Below are positions 10,906 through 22,982 of a stretch of 64,000 nt of DNA, piece by piece. Origin of the DNA: Lepus europaeus (taxonomy: Eukaryota; Chordata; Mammalia; Lagomorpha; Leporidae); assembly GCF_033115175.1 (NCBI RefSeq), contig NC_084844.1:32955885-33019884 (forward strand), written 5' to 3'. Each line of letters opens with the position of its first letter. Within the stretch, counting starts at the first letter, position 1. The notes beneath the pieces are model-generated. The model had not been told where the DNA came from, searched no databases, and worked only from the letters and a program-made list of their open reading frames with translations. The position numbers were made by a program, and so were the translations under genes.

Positions 10906-13684
10906 ACCCTCCCCCGCCCCCACCCCACACTTAAACTTGTTCCTGCTCGGATAGCGAGCCCTGGGAAAGCTCTGGCCCCTGAAGTGGAGGTGCGCCCCCA
11001 CTGAAGAGCACAGGCCCTGGGTGTTGTATCGGTGGTGGCCAGAGTCACTTCTCAGCCCCGGGTGAGTTCCCTGGGGATAATGCTGACCCAGGAGTGAGGA
11101 ACCTAACACATCCCTACTTTATTTTATCTGCAGTTGCAATGAGGGATTTTTTTTTTTTTTTAAGAGTTGCAGGAGACGATTGGCCTGTGTTCAGGAAGCT
11201 GGTAATTTTCCAGTGTTCCCAAATAGGTAGCCTGGGAATTGTCACTGACTGACCCAGAGGGAACGCAGGTTTATTTAAAGGTCTGATTCATTTTTTTTCC
11301 CTTTGCCATAGACTGGTAGTTCTTTTAATTTGGTTCCTTCGTCAGTGTTTTTGCTTATTTCTGTTGTCTGTTTGATTGGGTTTTGTTTTTAATGAGTCCT
11401 TTGTTGATTGTGCTAATAACAGCATCCTAGACGCCAGGAAATCGGTAATTTTCCACCTGGTTCCCTCCATGGGACAGGCAGAGCTCCGGGCTCCAGCTCC
11501 CCTCGGGGCCCACCGTCTCCCGGACTCAAGGAGAAGCAAGCCAGTGCTTGCCTCTGTCTCCTGCTCGCTCACGTGCGTGGGAGTGGGGAGCTCTGTCCCA
11601 GCCCCGAGAGGCCGCTGGGTAGGAATGGGGCCACCAGGGCCTCCTGGGCAGTTTGGAAGCGAAGCTCCCAGGGGCTGGGCTCTGCAATAGGCACCACCTG
11701 CAACCCTCCTGGCCCTGCTTTCTCCTCTCTCCCTCTCTTCCCAGCCTGGCGCTCCCGGGGCAATGGGGCAGAGCCCTGTACCCCTGAAGTCTGAGGCCCT
11801 CGAAGGTGCTGGGTTCTGCCTGCACCTGCTGGAGCTGAGGAACGGCCAAGGCCAAGGCCTCTGGCCCCAGAGAGCATCACTGGAGCCTGGCTCTTCCCCA
11901 GCCTTCCCTCGTGACTTGGGGCCCTCGGCTTCCTGGGTCTCAGTGCTCCGTCTGTGAAATGGCCAAGCCAGCTTGCTCCCCGGAGAGCGAGCACACTGTG
12001 AGCCTCAGAACAAGGTCCCCCTCTTCCCTCCCCGCCCCCTCCCCGGCCGAGGTAGCCGCTGAGGCAGCTGACAGAGCGAGGCCTGAGCCCAGCAGGCCAG
12101 GACCCTCCACCCACCCTGACAAGGGCAGGCAGGGCCTGTCGGCCTCCCGGCGGAGCCCCAGGCGAGGCTGCAGCCAGTGAACTTCCTTTGGCACGTGGAG
12201 GCTCCCCGAGGAGGGTTCATGAGACCGCAGCAGGAAATGAGGAACATATTTTTAAATCAGGAGGGGAAGCAATGTCTTTTGTGTCAGCCGAGTGGCCTGG
12301 ATCCAGGGCTGAGAGACTGCAGCGCGCTTCTCCTCAGACAGCAGGTGCTCTTCGAGATGTGGTTATGGCAACAAAATAAATGATGGATAATTGCTTTTGT
12401 GACAACTTGCCAATTAAATTAGACTCAGCAGAATAACATAATGACAATTTGTTATGCTCCGGTGGGCACTAACATACCAATCATAATTAAATGCTATGAC
12501 TGAAATAGAATACCACTCAACGCAGGAATATATAACCCCAATTCCCTCTCGGTGAAACATTATAGGTTGAGGCTTGATTTTAATTTCTGGAAGATAATGG
12601 CATTAGCCCATAGCCGAGTGGCTTTGTGGAGAGGGCTGTGTGGAGGGGAGACGGGTCTGAGCAGAAGGAAACACCCAGGGGGCCGAACTCCAAGGGCACG
12701 GAGAATTGTTGAGGAGCTGGCTCCACCCGCTGGGCCTGCGCCTGCTTCTGCCCACGGAGGAGGAAGGCTGGGCATGGCCTCTGCGGTCGCAGGGCCTGAG
12801 CCGCCACAGCTCCGAGCCCCTCACGCTAGAATGTTCCAAGGCACGCTGGAGTGAGAGGCCTGGATCACAGGTGATGATAACGGGGAGCTTTCTGTCCGCT
12901 GTGGGTCTGCTTCGGTCCTAACGCGTGCTCCCCTCGCAAGCCTCCGCCACAGGGAGGAACCAGCCGGGAGGAGGGGCCGGCTCAGAATCACTGCTGGGCC
13001 ATCCAGGCGTTGAGCCACCGCCTTCCCAGGCCTTCTCCTGCGCGTCTGCCCGCCGCTCTCTCCAGGTTCTCCCGGCCGCAGGCACGTAGCGATGTGGCCG
13101 CCAACCCCAGGGAAGGAAGCCAGGAAGCTGAGACCACCGTCTGCTCCGCCCATAGACCCCCTGCCTTCCCAGACCCCGCCTCCCTGGTCATAGCTGCCTG
13201 GGCCGAGAGTGATCAGCTCGCTCAAGGTGGGCCAGCCACACTCTTCTGCTAGACTTCGCCACTGAGCTACCGAGCCACCCCAGAGAATGGTCCTGAAGGT
13301 CGTACGGATGCTTGAGGGCTGCTCTACGCTATAACATACATGTAGAAAACGGGCTGCGCCGTGTTGTAATACGCACACAGTCCGTGCAGCATGTAAAGGC
13401 TACAACTCATCTGTCGAAAACTTGACCCAGACTGGGTATTCTAGGTACTGATTTATATTCGAGCCTTAATATCTTTATTGATGTCTTCATCTCAAACCAT
13501 CCCATAAAAGACCTGAGATAGCTTTTTAAAATATCAAGTTACAATAACTCAATTTGCTGTTTTTAAACTGTAGAAGAGAGTCCTATCCGGATAAAAAGGA
13601 TCAGATAACTGATCTTTTTAAATGTAATAATGCAAAAACAAATCATGTAATGCTGAAGTGTTTGAGATAAAAACTGCCGCGCCT
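10906..13684. other. gene-free unique block with AT-rich island at 12230-12620
   Basis: 2.8 kb almost free of SINEs. GC-rich on both sides of an AT-rich patch with several TAATT/ATTTA elements. No splice-joined coding frame or known RNA gene was found. Confidence 0.5.
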
Positions 13685-14009
13685 GGGGCCAGGGTCAGCT
13701 GGTCAAGCAGTAGCTTGGGACGCTGGCATCCCATATGAGCTCCAGTTCGTGTCCTGGCTGCTCCACTTCTGAGCCAGATCTCTGTTAATGAGCCTGGAAA
13801 ACCAACAGAGGATGGATCAAGTCCTTGAACCTCTGCCCCGACGTGGAAGACCGAGAAGAAGCTCCGGGCTTTTGGCTTCAGCCTGGCCCAGCCATGGCCA
13901 CAAGGCCATTTGGGAAGTGAACCAGCAAAGATGGAAGAGTCTGTGTGTGTGTGTGTGTGTTCCTCTCTCTGTGTAACTCTTTCAAATAAGCAAAAATAAA
14001 TTTTTAAAA
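13685..14009 (+). mobile_element. diverged CSINE with (TG)n
   Basis: The usual CT tract is replaced by a (TG)n run at about 13942-13961. Ends CAAATAAGCAAAAATAAATT. Confidence 0.85.
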
Positions 14010-14056
14010 ACATACACAAGAGGCATGCATTTATTCTCTTAAAAGTGGCTTCTGTT

Positions 14057-14316
14057 GGCCGGCACCACGGCTCACTAGGCTAATCCTCCACCTGCTGCAC
14101 CAGCACACAGGATTCTAGTCCTGGTCGGGGCGCCGGATTCTGTCCTGGTTGCTTCTCTTCCAGGCCAGCTCTTTGCTGTGGCCCGGGAGTGCAGTGGAGG
14201 ATGGCCCAGATCCCTGGGCCCTGCACCCCATGGGAGACCAGGAGAAGCACCTGGCTCCTGGCTTCGGATCAGTGCGGTGCGCTGGCCGCAGCGGCCATTG
14301 GGGGGTGAACCAACGG
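14057..14316 (+). mobile_element. young-type CSINE, tail missing
   Basis: GGCCGGCACCACGGCTCACT to GGGGTGAACCAACGGG, abutting another CSINE. Confidence 0.88.
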
Positions 14317-14320
14317 GTAT

Positions 14321-14534
14321 GGGGGCCAGTATTGTGGTATTGCAGATAAAGCCACCAACTGTGACACTGGCATTTCATATGGGTGCCATTTGGTGTCCCT
14401 ATTGCTCTGCTTTTGATCCAATTCCCTGCTAATGCACCTGGGAAAGCAGCAGAGAGTGGCCCAAGGGCTTGAGCCCCTGACACCCATGTGGGAGACCAGA
14501 AGAAGCTTCTAGATCCTGGCTCCTGGCTTCGGCC
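14321..14534 (+). mobile_element. CSINE, first half
   Basis: Runs from GGGGGCCAGTATTGTGG to CTTCGGCC, where the solo LTR begins. Confidence 0.88.
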
Positions 14535-15071
14535 TGTGGAGTTCAGTTATGAGTAATTAATTCAAACCCTAAGTTAGCTTAGATTAAGTACATTTGGAGT
14601 TAAGACTTAATAGTGTGTAGTATGTTAAGATTAAGTGATATAAAATATGGGGCAACATATTAAAGTCAAGCTAAATCTTGGTGTCAGGAGCTTTTAGGAC
14701 CTGTTCCTCCACGACAGGCTTTATTTTAAGCCAAAAAAAAAAAAAAAAAAGACAGGCCTAAGGGTACGGGAGTGAAACTATTCCTGGAATTTAGATTCTT
14801 CCACATTCCTGTGTGATGCCTAGCCCCTGAGTTGCTCAAATGCACCAGTGAAATACATAAGGAATAAGGAACTCGCCTAGGACATACGTCCTTGTTTACT
14901 GGAGTACATAAACACGCTGGGAGGGGGAGGCCGGGGCTTCTCGCCTCGGCACTGCACTACGTCATAGGAGCCGGTAAGAGCCCCAGCTGGCTGGTAATAA
15001 ATCCCCTTGCTGTTGCATCCAGCCTGCCTTTCGTGAGTTGCTTTGGGGAGGGTCTCAAACCGGACACAACA
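14535..15071 (+). mobile_element. solo LTR of an endogenous retrovirus (ERV1-like)
   Basis: 537 bp starting TGTGGAG and ending CACAACA, flanked by the direct repeat GGCC at 14531-14534 and 15072-15075. A TATA-like ACATAAACA is at about 14906, and AATAAA with U5-like sequence follows at about 14996-15071. No internal retroviral genes are present. The insertion splits a CSINE whose halves resume on each side. Confidence 0.75.
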
Positions 15072-15213
15072 GGCCTAGCCCAGCCCTAGCTGTTGCAGGC
15101 ATTTGGGGAGTGAACCAGCAGATCGAAGATCTCTCTCTCTCTCTCTCTCTCTCATCTCTCCATCTCTCTGTAACTCTGCCTTTCAAATAATAAATAAACA
15201 GTTTTTTAAATTC
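15072..15213 (+). mobile_element. CSINE, second half
   Basis: Resumes at GGCCTAGCCCAGCCC directly after the LTR and completes the CT tract and AAATAATAAATAAAC tail. Confidence 0.88.
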
Positions 15214-15219
15214 CTATTT

Positions 15220-15540
15220 TTTCTTTCTTTTTTATTTATTTTTTTACTTTTTATTTAATGAATGCATTTTTTCATAGATACAACTTAGGAATATGGTGGT
15301 TCTTTCCCCCAAACCCCCCCCCAACTCCCATCCCACCTCCCTCTCCCTCTCCCATCTCCTTCTTCATCATGGTTCATTTTTAGTTTGACTTTATATACAG
15401 AGGACCAACTCCATGCTAAGCATAGACTTCAACAATTTGCACACACACACACACAACATATAGAGTACAGTTTGGGGAGAGAATTTGCAGTCAATTCTCA
15501 TATTACAATTCAATAGGGACAGAAAATAAAATTCCTAAAG
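15220..15540 (-). mobile_element. lagomorph L1 3' UTR
   Basis: On the minus strand a G-rich polypurine tract precedes AAGAACCACCATATTCC and an A-rich tail near 15220. This is the layout of rabbit L1 3' ends. Confidence 0.7.
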
Positions 15541-15985
15541 GTATAATTTCTGGATTGGGCAAATGTATTTTAAATTTGACTGCAGCTGCCAAATTCTGCT
15601 TCACAAATGTTGTAGCAAGCTTAGCTTCATCATCTCTGTGTGCCTTCTGACCTGTATCCTTGCAAACACAAACAACCTCTTAACTTTCTGTCAAGTGTAT
15701 CTGTTACAAATATTTTCTTTTGTTCTTCAATTGTGTGGTGTTTTTCACCATACAGAGCTTGTCTATGTTGGTGGCTTGTTTGTTGGTTGGTTGGATTCTA
15801 ATTCGAACTCCTTTTCCTTCTGTCTTCTGGATTTTTGATCATGCTCAAAAAAGGTCCTATATTTTCTTCTAGTACTTTTATGATATTAATTTTTATTTTT
15901 AGGTAGCTAATCCATCTGGGTTTGGTACTAGAATTTAAATTTCCCTACAAGTCACAACTTACCCCCAAGCCTGTTTAGGTAATAG
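15541..15985 (-). mobile_element. old L1M 3' relic
   Basis: Antisense L1M segments (CAGCTGCCAAATTCTGCTTC, then TAATCCATCTGGGTTTGGTA) follow directly behind the younger L1 end. Confidence 0.55.
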
Positions 15986-16072
15986 CCCTTCCTTCGCTCA
16001 CTGAAGTGAGATGCAACTTTTGGCAGCTGCTGTAACACCCAGACACATGGGCTTTCTCTCTCTCTCTCTCTC

Positions 16073-16264
16073 TCTTTTTTTAAGATTTATTTATTTATTT
16101 GAAAGTCAGAGTTACACAGAGAAAGAAGAGAGGCAGAGAGAGAGAGGTCTTCCATCTGCTGGTCACTCCCCAAATGATCACAAGGGCCACAGCTGTGCCG
16201 ATTCGAAGCCAGGAGCCAGGAGCTTCTTCCGGGTCTCCCACATGGGTGCAGGGGCCCAAGGACT
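16073..16264 (-). mobile_element. CSINE, 5' truncated
   Basis: Covers the tail and core only; breaks at GGGGCCCAAGGACTT. Confidence 0.9.
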
Positions 16265-17633
16265 TTGTTGCTTTATAACACATGCAGGGCAGTAGATCAT
16301 GTCACAGTCCTGTATCTCACAACCCCATTGGCTAGTCTCCTGGTCTCACCCTCCCAGCTCAACTCCTGTTTGTCCTCCTTTTGGGCTGCGCCTTTGACTC
16401 CGACCTACCTACTCCCCGTGTCTCTCTACCATCCCAGCCACTTCCTGCTCTCCCAAGGGGGCACAGCTCCTCTCTCAGAGCCATTCTGTAATCCACTCCC
16501 TTGCACCCGTGAGACCTGGCACTTCCAGACTGGCCCCACCCACTGAAGCCGGCCTGCAGGGCTGGGATTGGAGACCGTCTTCAATGCCATCCTACCAGGA
16601 GGACGCTTCCAGCTCAAACTCCCACTGGCTGCACTTCCATAATACAGACTTCGTGCAGGAACAACCAGGGACACGGGACAAATAAAGTCACAGGATAGCT
16701 GGTAGATCAGAAGAGATGTTTTTACTTTTTTTTTTTAAAGGGTGGTAACATCTTTCCCCAGGGTCCACCCTTCTCTGTCCCCTACAGAGATGCAGAAAGG
16801 AAACCTTAGAGGACCCTGTTGTCCAAGAGTCCAGCAGGTCTAGGAAGACCCTGTCTCCGTGTAGCTGACTGGGAAGTTTACCCTGGTCAACATGAACTCT
16901 CTGCCCTTTCCTGATCCTCTGTCCCCAGGGACGCCAGGGCCAGCACTAAGGTGAGGCCAGAGCCAGTTCTGCACTGGGAGAGCCCTGAGATGAGTGACGC
17001 TGACACCTGTGCCCTGGGTGCCTCGCCGGCCCAGCCCGCTCCTTGGGACCCATGTGGTGGGGACTGACTGCGTTCTCCCGCCCAGACCCCTCTGCCCCTG
17101 CTGCCGTTGGCAGCACCGTCCAGGGACGACGGCTCAGTGCTCACATTCTCCTCTGGGAATCAGTCTGACCTCAGGGAGCTGCTCCGTCCCAAATGACACC
17201 CCTTCCAGGGGGGCGACTCCAGGCCAAGGCCTGGTGGGACCAGAGCAGGTGCGGGCTCTTGACCTGGATGACCCAGCAGACTCTCTGGCACTGGAGGTGT
17301 CCGTGATGGGAAGAGAGACCCCAGAGGGTTTTTGGGGATCCCCAACAGAATGATGTCACAGACCTGGGGCTCTGAAGGCACGCTGTCTGGAGGAAAAATG
17401 ACACGACCATGAAGCAGCAGCTCCCAGGACCCTGCTGGGCTCTGGTAGAGCTGCAACTTCTGATCAAGTGACCTCTCCCTCTCCCCGCCACCTCCCAGTG
17501 ACCGGGCACTGAAGCTGCCCATCGTGAGCAAGGTTCCAACAGACTCACTGAGTCCCGAGGGCAGGCCAGCCCAGCGGCCATCTGTGAGAAGATGCCGGTA
17601 GTCTGCTCAGGATCAGCATCAAGAAGCTGCATG
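16265..17633. other. gene-free unique stretch
   Basis: No recognisable exon or repeat. GC-rich from 16900 on, with stop-poor frames but no family resemblance. Confidence 0.5.
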
Positions 17634-17970
17634 GGGGCTGGTGCCATGGTGCAGTAGGTTAATCCTCCGCCTGTGACACCCGCATCCCATATGGGCACTG
17701 GTTCTAGTCCAGGCTGCTCCTCTTCCAATCCAGCTCTCTGCTATGGCCTGGAAAAGTAGTAGAGGATGGCCCAAATGCTTGGGCCCCTGCACCCACATGG
17801 GAGACCAAGAAGAAGCACCTGGCTCCTGACTTCAGATCAGCATAGCTCCAGCCATTGCGGCCATTTGGGAAGTGAACCAACGGAAACAAGATCTTTCTCT
17901 CTGTCACTCCCTCTCACTGTCTGTAACTCTACCTCTCAAATAAATAAATAAAATATTAAAAAAAAAAAAA
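17634..17970 (+). mobile_element. CSINE with 13-bp target duplication
   Basis: Perfect direct repeat AAGAAGCTGCATG at 17621-17633 and 17971-17983, indicating a fairly recent insertion. Confidence 0.95.
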
Positions 17971-18365
17971 AAGAAGCTGCATGAATGGGCAGCCCAGACC
18001 CCCAGGTGCGCATCACCATCGCCCTGGCCCCTCTGCCCCGGCCCACATCTGGGGCTGCAGGAGTGATGCCAATGTGGCAGCATGCCCAGGGATACTGGCG
18101 CTCAGTGGAGGCAGGAAGGAGTGGTTGGCACTTGAATGACACGCTGGGGCATTTCTTGGTGTTCCCATCCCCAGCTTTGGTGATGAATGGACAAGTCCAG
18201 CATCAAGGCTCAAAAAATGTGAAGGCCAAATGGCCAGAACCCACGGGAGGGTCTGGGTCCCTCCACCAAACGCTCCTCTTAGACCAGCAGAGACGGGAGC
18301 CACGGGTAAGAAGAATCCAACGTGAAGAGGACCTTCATGTCAGAGCCTTTTAAAAGGGGGGGGGG

Positions 18366-18690
18366 GGGAGGAGTATTTGTTTGAAAGGCAGAATGATGAA
18401 GAGAGAGGAGGGGTGGGGGGAGAGAGAGAGATCTTCCATCCACTGGTTCCCTCCCCAAATGCCCACACCAGCCTGGCCAAAGACAGGAGCCTGGAACTCC
18501 ATTTAGGTCCCTTACACGGGTGGCAGGGGCCCAGGTACTTGGGCCGCCACCTGCTACCTCCCCAGGAGGCATTGGCAGGGAGCTGGATGGGAAGTGCACA
18601 CAGCTGGGGCTCAACGCCCTGCACATGGACGCCCAAGCAGTGGCCTCCATGCTTCCCCACAAGCCAGGTTAGAGGCCTGAGCTACAATGC
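18366..18690 (-). mobile_element. diverged CSINE behind a G run
   Basis: AGTATTTGTTTGAAAGGCAG through the ATCTTCCATCCACTGGTTC core; the far end is diverged. An 11-G run precedes it. Confidence 0.7.
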
Positions 18691-20332
18691 AGCATGGGGG
18701 CTGAGGTTCACCCCACTAGGCCTTCTCTTGCCAGTTGCCCCAGAAAACAAAGCCAACTACACTTCTGGAGAAGCCATCTGAGTCGGGGCAAATTCAAGCA
18801 CGAGCAGCAGGTGCACCTCAGGGTCACAGCCACAGATTCTGCCCAGCCAGACCCCTCGACAGGCCCAGGCGCCCAGCTCCAGGTGCTGAGAACATGGCTT
18901 GGGGATGGCCTGGCGCTCACTGGACACTCCCAGAGATGGCCCTGCTCAAGGACTGGCTGCTGGGGGCTGCAAAGGCCCAGGCCTCTACTTGGGACAATTC
19001 TGAAGGGCCATCCCTGCCCCAGAGCTCCTGGGGGATTGGCGGCAGCCCCAAGGCCAGTCTTCTCCCTCTGCCCTGTCCTGCCCTTCCTGCTCCTGCAGAC
19101 ACTCCTGAGCTACGTGCTGCCTGCAGCTGCCCAGCTCAGAGGCTGTTTCCAGGGAGCCCAACCTTGGCAACTGCCCAAGCTCAGCCCAACATACTGCGGA
19201 ACCCTAATGGGGCTGATCCAGTCCCTTGACCCCAGGGACCCCAGCACCTGCCCAGTGATCTGCCCATCAACGGCTGAGCCTCACTGATCTTCAGCTGGGT
19301 CATTTCTAACCTGGTCCCACGTGCTGGGGTGGAGGAAATCACCCAAAAGCGGAATGCGGCCCACTCCACACCTCATTTATCACTCCCCTCGGGCACCCTT
19401 CTTCCCTCCTTGGAACCATCAGGCTCAGGCAGATGGTAAGGAATAATACCAAAACCTTCAGCAAGACAAAGACAAACCCAGGGACCTCTGCTGGGGCACA
19501 GCCAGGCTTGTCCTACTGAGGGGAAAGGGAAGGGCTCGCCAGGGAGTCTGTGCTACACAGGAGCGCTCTTAGGAAATGCAGAGAGAAATGCAGGATTCAG
19601 GCTGATTGATTGACAGACAACCCAATTTTTAATCTGGACATCTTTAATGAATTCTGCAATGCGGGATTATCAATCTTATCTCACCTGGGTTTCTCCCTTT
19701 CTCTGGGAACTGGCCTTGATTTTAGAGGCTAGAATAAGTGGCTCCTTTATCAAAAGGCTCCCCGTGGCGCAGCCCTGAGTCAGTCCCCAGGGACCAAGTT
19801 TCATCCACTTTTCATGGGATGAGAGTTTTTCTGACTAGTTACACGCTAGGGAATTAATCTTTTTACAGAAAGCCTCCTGGATTTAAATGCAAGCAACATG
19901 CACAGGCCCATTTCACCCACACGCAGTAATGGCTGCTCCAAGAAGCAAACACCACAGCGGCAGGTCTCACGTGTGGACCGGATGCTGAGTTCCTAACATC
20001 CAGGGGCTCTCTGGACTCTCACAATAGGCCCCGAGACCTTCAGGAATCTGCCCAAGACAACAAGATGTCCAGCCCCGTCTCTCTGACAACACAACCTGTG
20101 TTTCCCACTGTGATGTCACATTCACACACCCTGAGATTGTCAGCCACGTACGTCATCGCCACATCACAAGGGGAGGGTCACTGGCATCACTTCAACACTC
20201 ACCTATCAAACCGCCTGTTTGCTACACAGATTTACCAGTCTGAGGCCATATTCTCTCCTTTTATTGTGGGATGTGGATATAGTATATTTTCTATTATCTG
20301 CTTTCAAGTTTTCTTTACTCCGTGGGCTTAAA
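18691..20332. other. gene-free stretch with candidate conserved element at 19580-19900
   Basis: The first kilobase is GC-rich without repeats; the second is AT-richer and contains the exact PBX-MEIS composite TGATTGACAG at 19607-19616. Confidence 0.5.
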
Positions 20333-20522
20333 GGCAGGTGGCTGGGTCCCTGTCACCCATGTGGGAGACTCAGGTTGAGTTCCCAGTTCCTGGCTTCAGC
20401 TTGGCCCACACACTGGCCATTGCGGGCATTTGGGAGTAACCAGTCGATGGAGCATCTCTCTCAATCTCTCTCCCTCTCTCACCTTCTCTCTCCTCCTCTC
20501 AAATAAAAAAAATAAATAAAAA
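20333..20522 (+). mobile_element. CSINE, 5' truncated
   Basis: Begins GGCAGGTGGCTGGGTCCC and ends AATAAAAAAAATAAATAAA. Confidence 0.85.
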
Positions 20523-21800
20523 GTTTAAAATACAAATATTGTACACCTTATGCAGCTTTTATTGTCTCCAGTGGGTGGGCAAGTTGGATCAGATAAGTTA
20601 GCCTCAAGTAACTGACTCAGACCAAATCTAACAAGTGTTCAAAAACACTCAAAGTTTGATTAATATGTCTTAAAACAAAATAACCTGTTTTCCAGCAGAC
20701 ACATATGTAATTCTGCTTTCTGAGGTCTGAGGGTCACAGCAGGTGACCTTTCTGCGGTCTGAAGGTCACACTTCAGGGCTGGGGGTGGGGAAGGAAGCGC
20801 CTTGGCCTCGTCCGCAGCAGCAGGTGCCCTGGCAGCCACGCACCCTGGGGCAGGGAACCCGCTCGCCGCTGCGCTCCTCATCAGCAAAGCGAGAGCGAGG
20901 ACGCCCACCACGCCTGGCCACGGTGTTGTCACGTGGATTGACTGAGGCTCAGCACACTCTGTGTCCCTGAGATGCTGGAGTCCTCACAGCCCTCCCGCGC
21001 TGCCCTCTACCTGCCCGCACGTGTAGCCGGCCGCCGAGAAGCCCTGAGCCCTGGTTAATGACGACCAGACTGAATCACTCCGTTCCAGGGGTCCCAGTGC
21101 CAGTGACATGATCTGAAGGCCCGAAAGGCAGGCCTCTGGGGTTTTCTCTCCCTTCATTCACTCTGCGACCTACACATTGAAAGGAGGACAAAAATCCAGA
21201 CGTGGAAGGGCCAGGAGATCCCCCCGACAAAAGGCACCCCTGCAGCCACGTGGCAAGTTGTGCTGTTGTGATAGAGCGCGAGGCTGTTGGAAAATAATCA
21301 AAAATTCTCTCAGGAAGCCCAATTACATTTTTACATCAAGAATCAAAATGCTGGGGCTGAAGCCTTCAGCCCATCACTCACAAACCTTTTATCCTGTAAT
21401 TAAGCCAGATCTGCTACTGGGCTAATTCCTCCCTGAATGACACCACCCTTCGAGCCAGCCGTGTGTCGGGAGAAGACTTCACTCCAATGATCTATTACGC
21501 CGATACATCACCGCGGTGCGCTGCCTCCTTAATGATTTATCCATAACACATCATCAGAGTGAGGCACACTTTAATATATTGCTCAGTAAGTCCGGGTGAC
21601 CAAGGGAGAGAGCCACAAACAGCGGCCAAGCCACTGCCCTGACATGGCTGCTGTCGCGCTGGGCTCTCCCTCCCTAAACAAATGTTTACATGGGCGGGAG
21701 GGCTCTCATGCTGGCCAGACTTTACAATACGAAGACCCATGACCTTATAAAAGTCCTATAAATCCAGAGCAGAAAGGCCCCTCGTATGTAATAGGAGGTT
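20523..21800. other. gene-free unique block
   Basis: No repeats. Contains AT-rich candidate regulatory sequence at 21270-21770 with TAATTAA, and an inverted repeat GGGCTGAA/TTCAGCCC at 21354-21372. Confidence 0.5.
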
Positions 21801-22070
21801 GGGGGGCGGCGTTGTGGCGCAGCAGGTTAAGCCGCCACTTGCAATGCTAGCATCTCATACTGAAGCGCTGGTTCGAGTCCTGGCTGCTCCACTTCCAACC
21901 CTGTTCCCTGCTAAAGTGCCTGGGAAAGCAGCCCAAGGTGACTCAAGCACTTGGGTCCCTGCTCCCGACGTGAGAGACTGGATGAAGCTCCTGACTCTTG
22001 TTTTTGGCTTGGCCTAGCCCCAGCCATTGCGGCCATTTTGGGAATAAATCAGTGGATGAAAGATATTTCA
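21801..22070 (+). mobile_element. CSINE, outer copy, first part
   Basis: GGGGGGCGGCGTTGTGGCG to GATGAAAGATATTTCA, where a second copy is inserted. Confidence 0.85.
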
Positions 22071-22329
22071 GGGCTGGCGCTGTGGCACAGCAGGTAGAGC
22101 CACCACCTGCAGTGCCGGCATCCCATATGGACACCGGTTCCTGGCTGCTCCACTTCCTATCAAGCTCCCTGCTGGTGTGCCAGAAGCCTTCGGATCAGCC
22201 CAACTCCAGCCATTCCAGCCACTTGGGGAGTGAATCAGCAGATGGAAGATCTCTCTCTCTCTCTCTCTCTCTCTGCCTCTCTGCAACTCCGCCTTTCAAA
22301 TAAATAAATAAATAAATAAATAAATAAAA
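22071..22329 (+). mobile_element. CSINE, inserted copy
   Basis: Full head but with part of the core deleted; ends in an (AAAT)n tract at 22296-22328. Nested in the copy starting at 21801. Confidence 0.85.
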
Positions 22330-22402
22330 TATCTCTATGTCTCCCCTCCCCCCCAACACTCTGTCTTTCAAATAAATAAAATAAACCCTCTTTAAAAAAA
22401 AT
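22330..22402 (+). mobile_element. CSINE, outer copy, tail
   Basis: CT-rich and CAAATAAATAAAATAAA sequence completing the element interrupted at 22070. Confidence 0.7.
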
Positions 22403-22467
22403 AAGTTGTGGAGTTAACTCTCCTGCACCTGCCATTCCTAAGAATTTTCTTTGGGGCCAGCACTGAT

Positions 22468-22560
22468 AAATTAAACAATTCGCCCAAGGTCATGGAACTA
22501 GTAAAAGGCAGAGCTGGGATTTGAACCAAAAATGCAGTTAGGCTCCAGGGCCACACACTT
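22468..22560 (-). mobile_element. MIR
   Basis: CGCCCAAGGTCATGGAACTA and GGCAGAGCTGGGATTTGAAC match the reverse-complement MIR core. Confidence 0.75.
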
Positions 22561-22668
22561 AAACACATGCACATGTGTCTAGTCTCACAGAAGAGTCCTA
22601 CACAGCAGTGCACACTGGAACCAGAGCTACCTGCAGCAGCACAGCCAGTCTTGAAAGAACATTCTTGA

Positions 22669-22981
22669 GGGACCAGCACTGTGGCATAGTGGGTCAAGCT
22701 GCCGCTTGCAACACCAGCATCCCATATGAGCACCGTGAGCACCAGTCCAAGTCCCAACCCCTCTGCTGCCGATCCAACTTTCTGTTCAGGTGCCTGGGAA
22801 GGCAGCGGATGATGGCCCAAGTGCTGTGTCCTTGCCACCCATGTGGGAGACCCGGATGGAGTTCCTGGCTCCTGCCCTGGTCAGACCTAGTTGTTGTAGC
22901 TGTTTGGAGAGTGAACAAGCAGATGGAAAATCTGTTTCTCCTTCCCTTTCTCTCTCACTCTGCCTTAAAAAAAAAAAAAAA
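22669..22981 (+). mobile_element. CSINE, left arm of inverted pair
   Basis: GGACCAGCACTGTGGCATAG to a 14-A tract, followed tail-to-tail by a minus-strand copy. Confidence 0.9.
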
Positions 22982-22982
22982 G

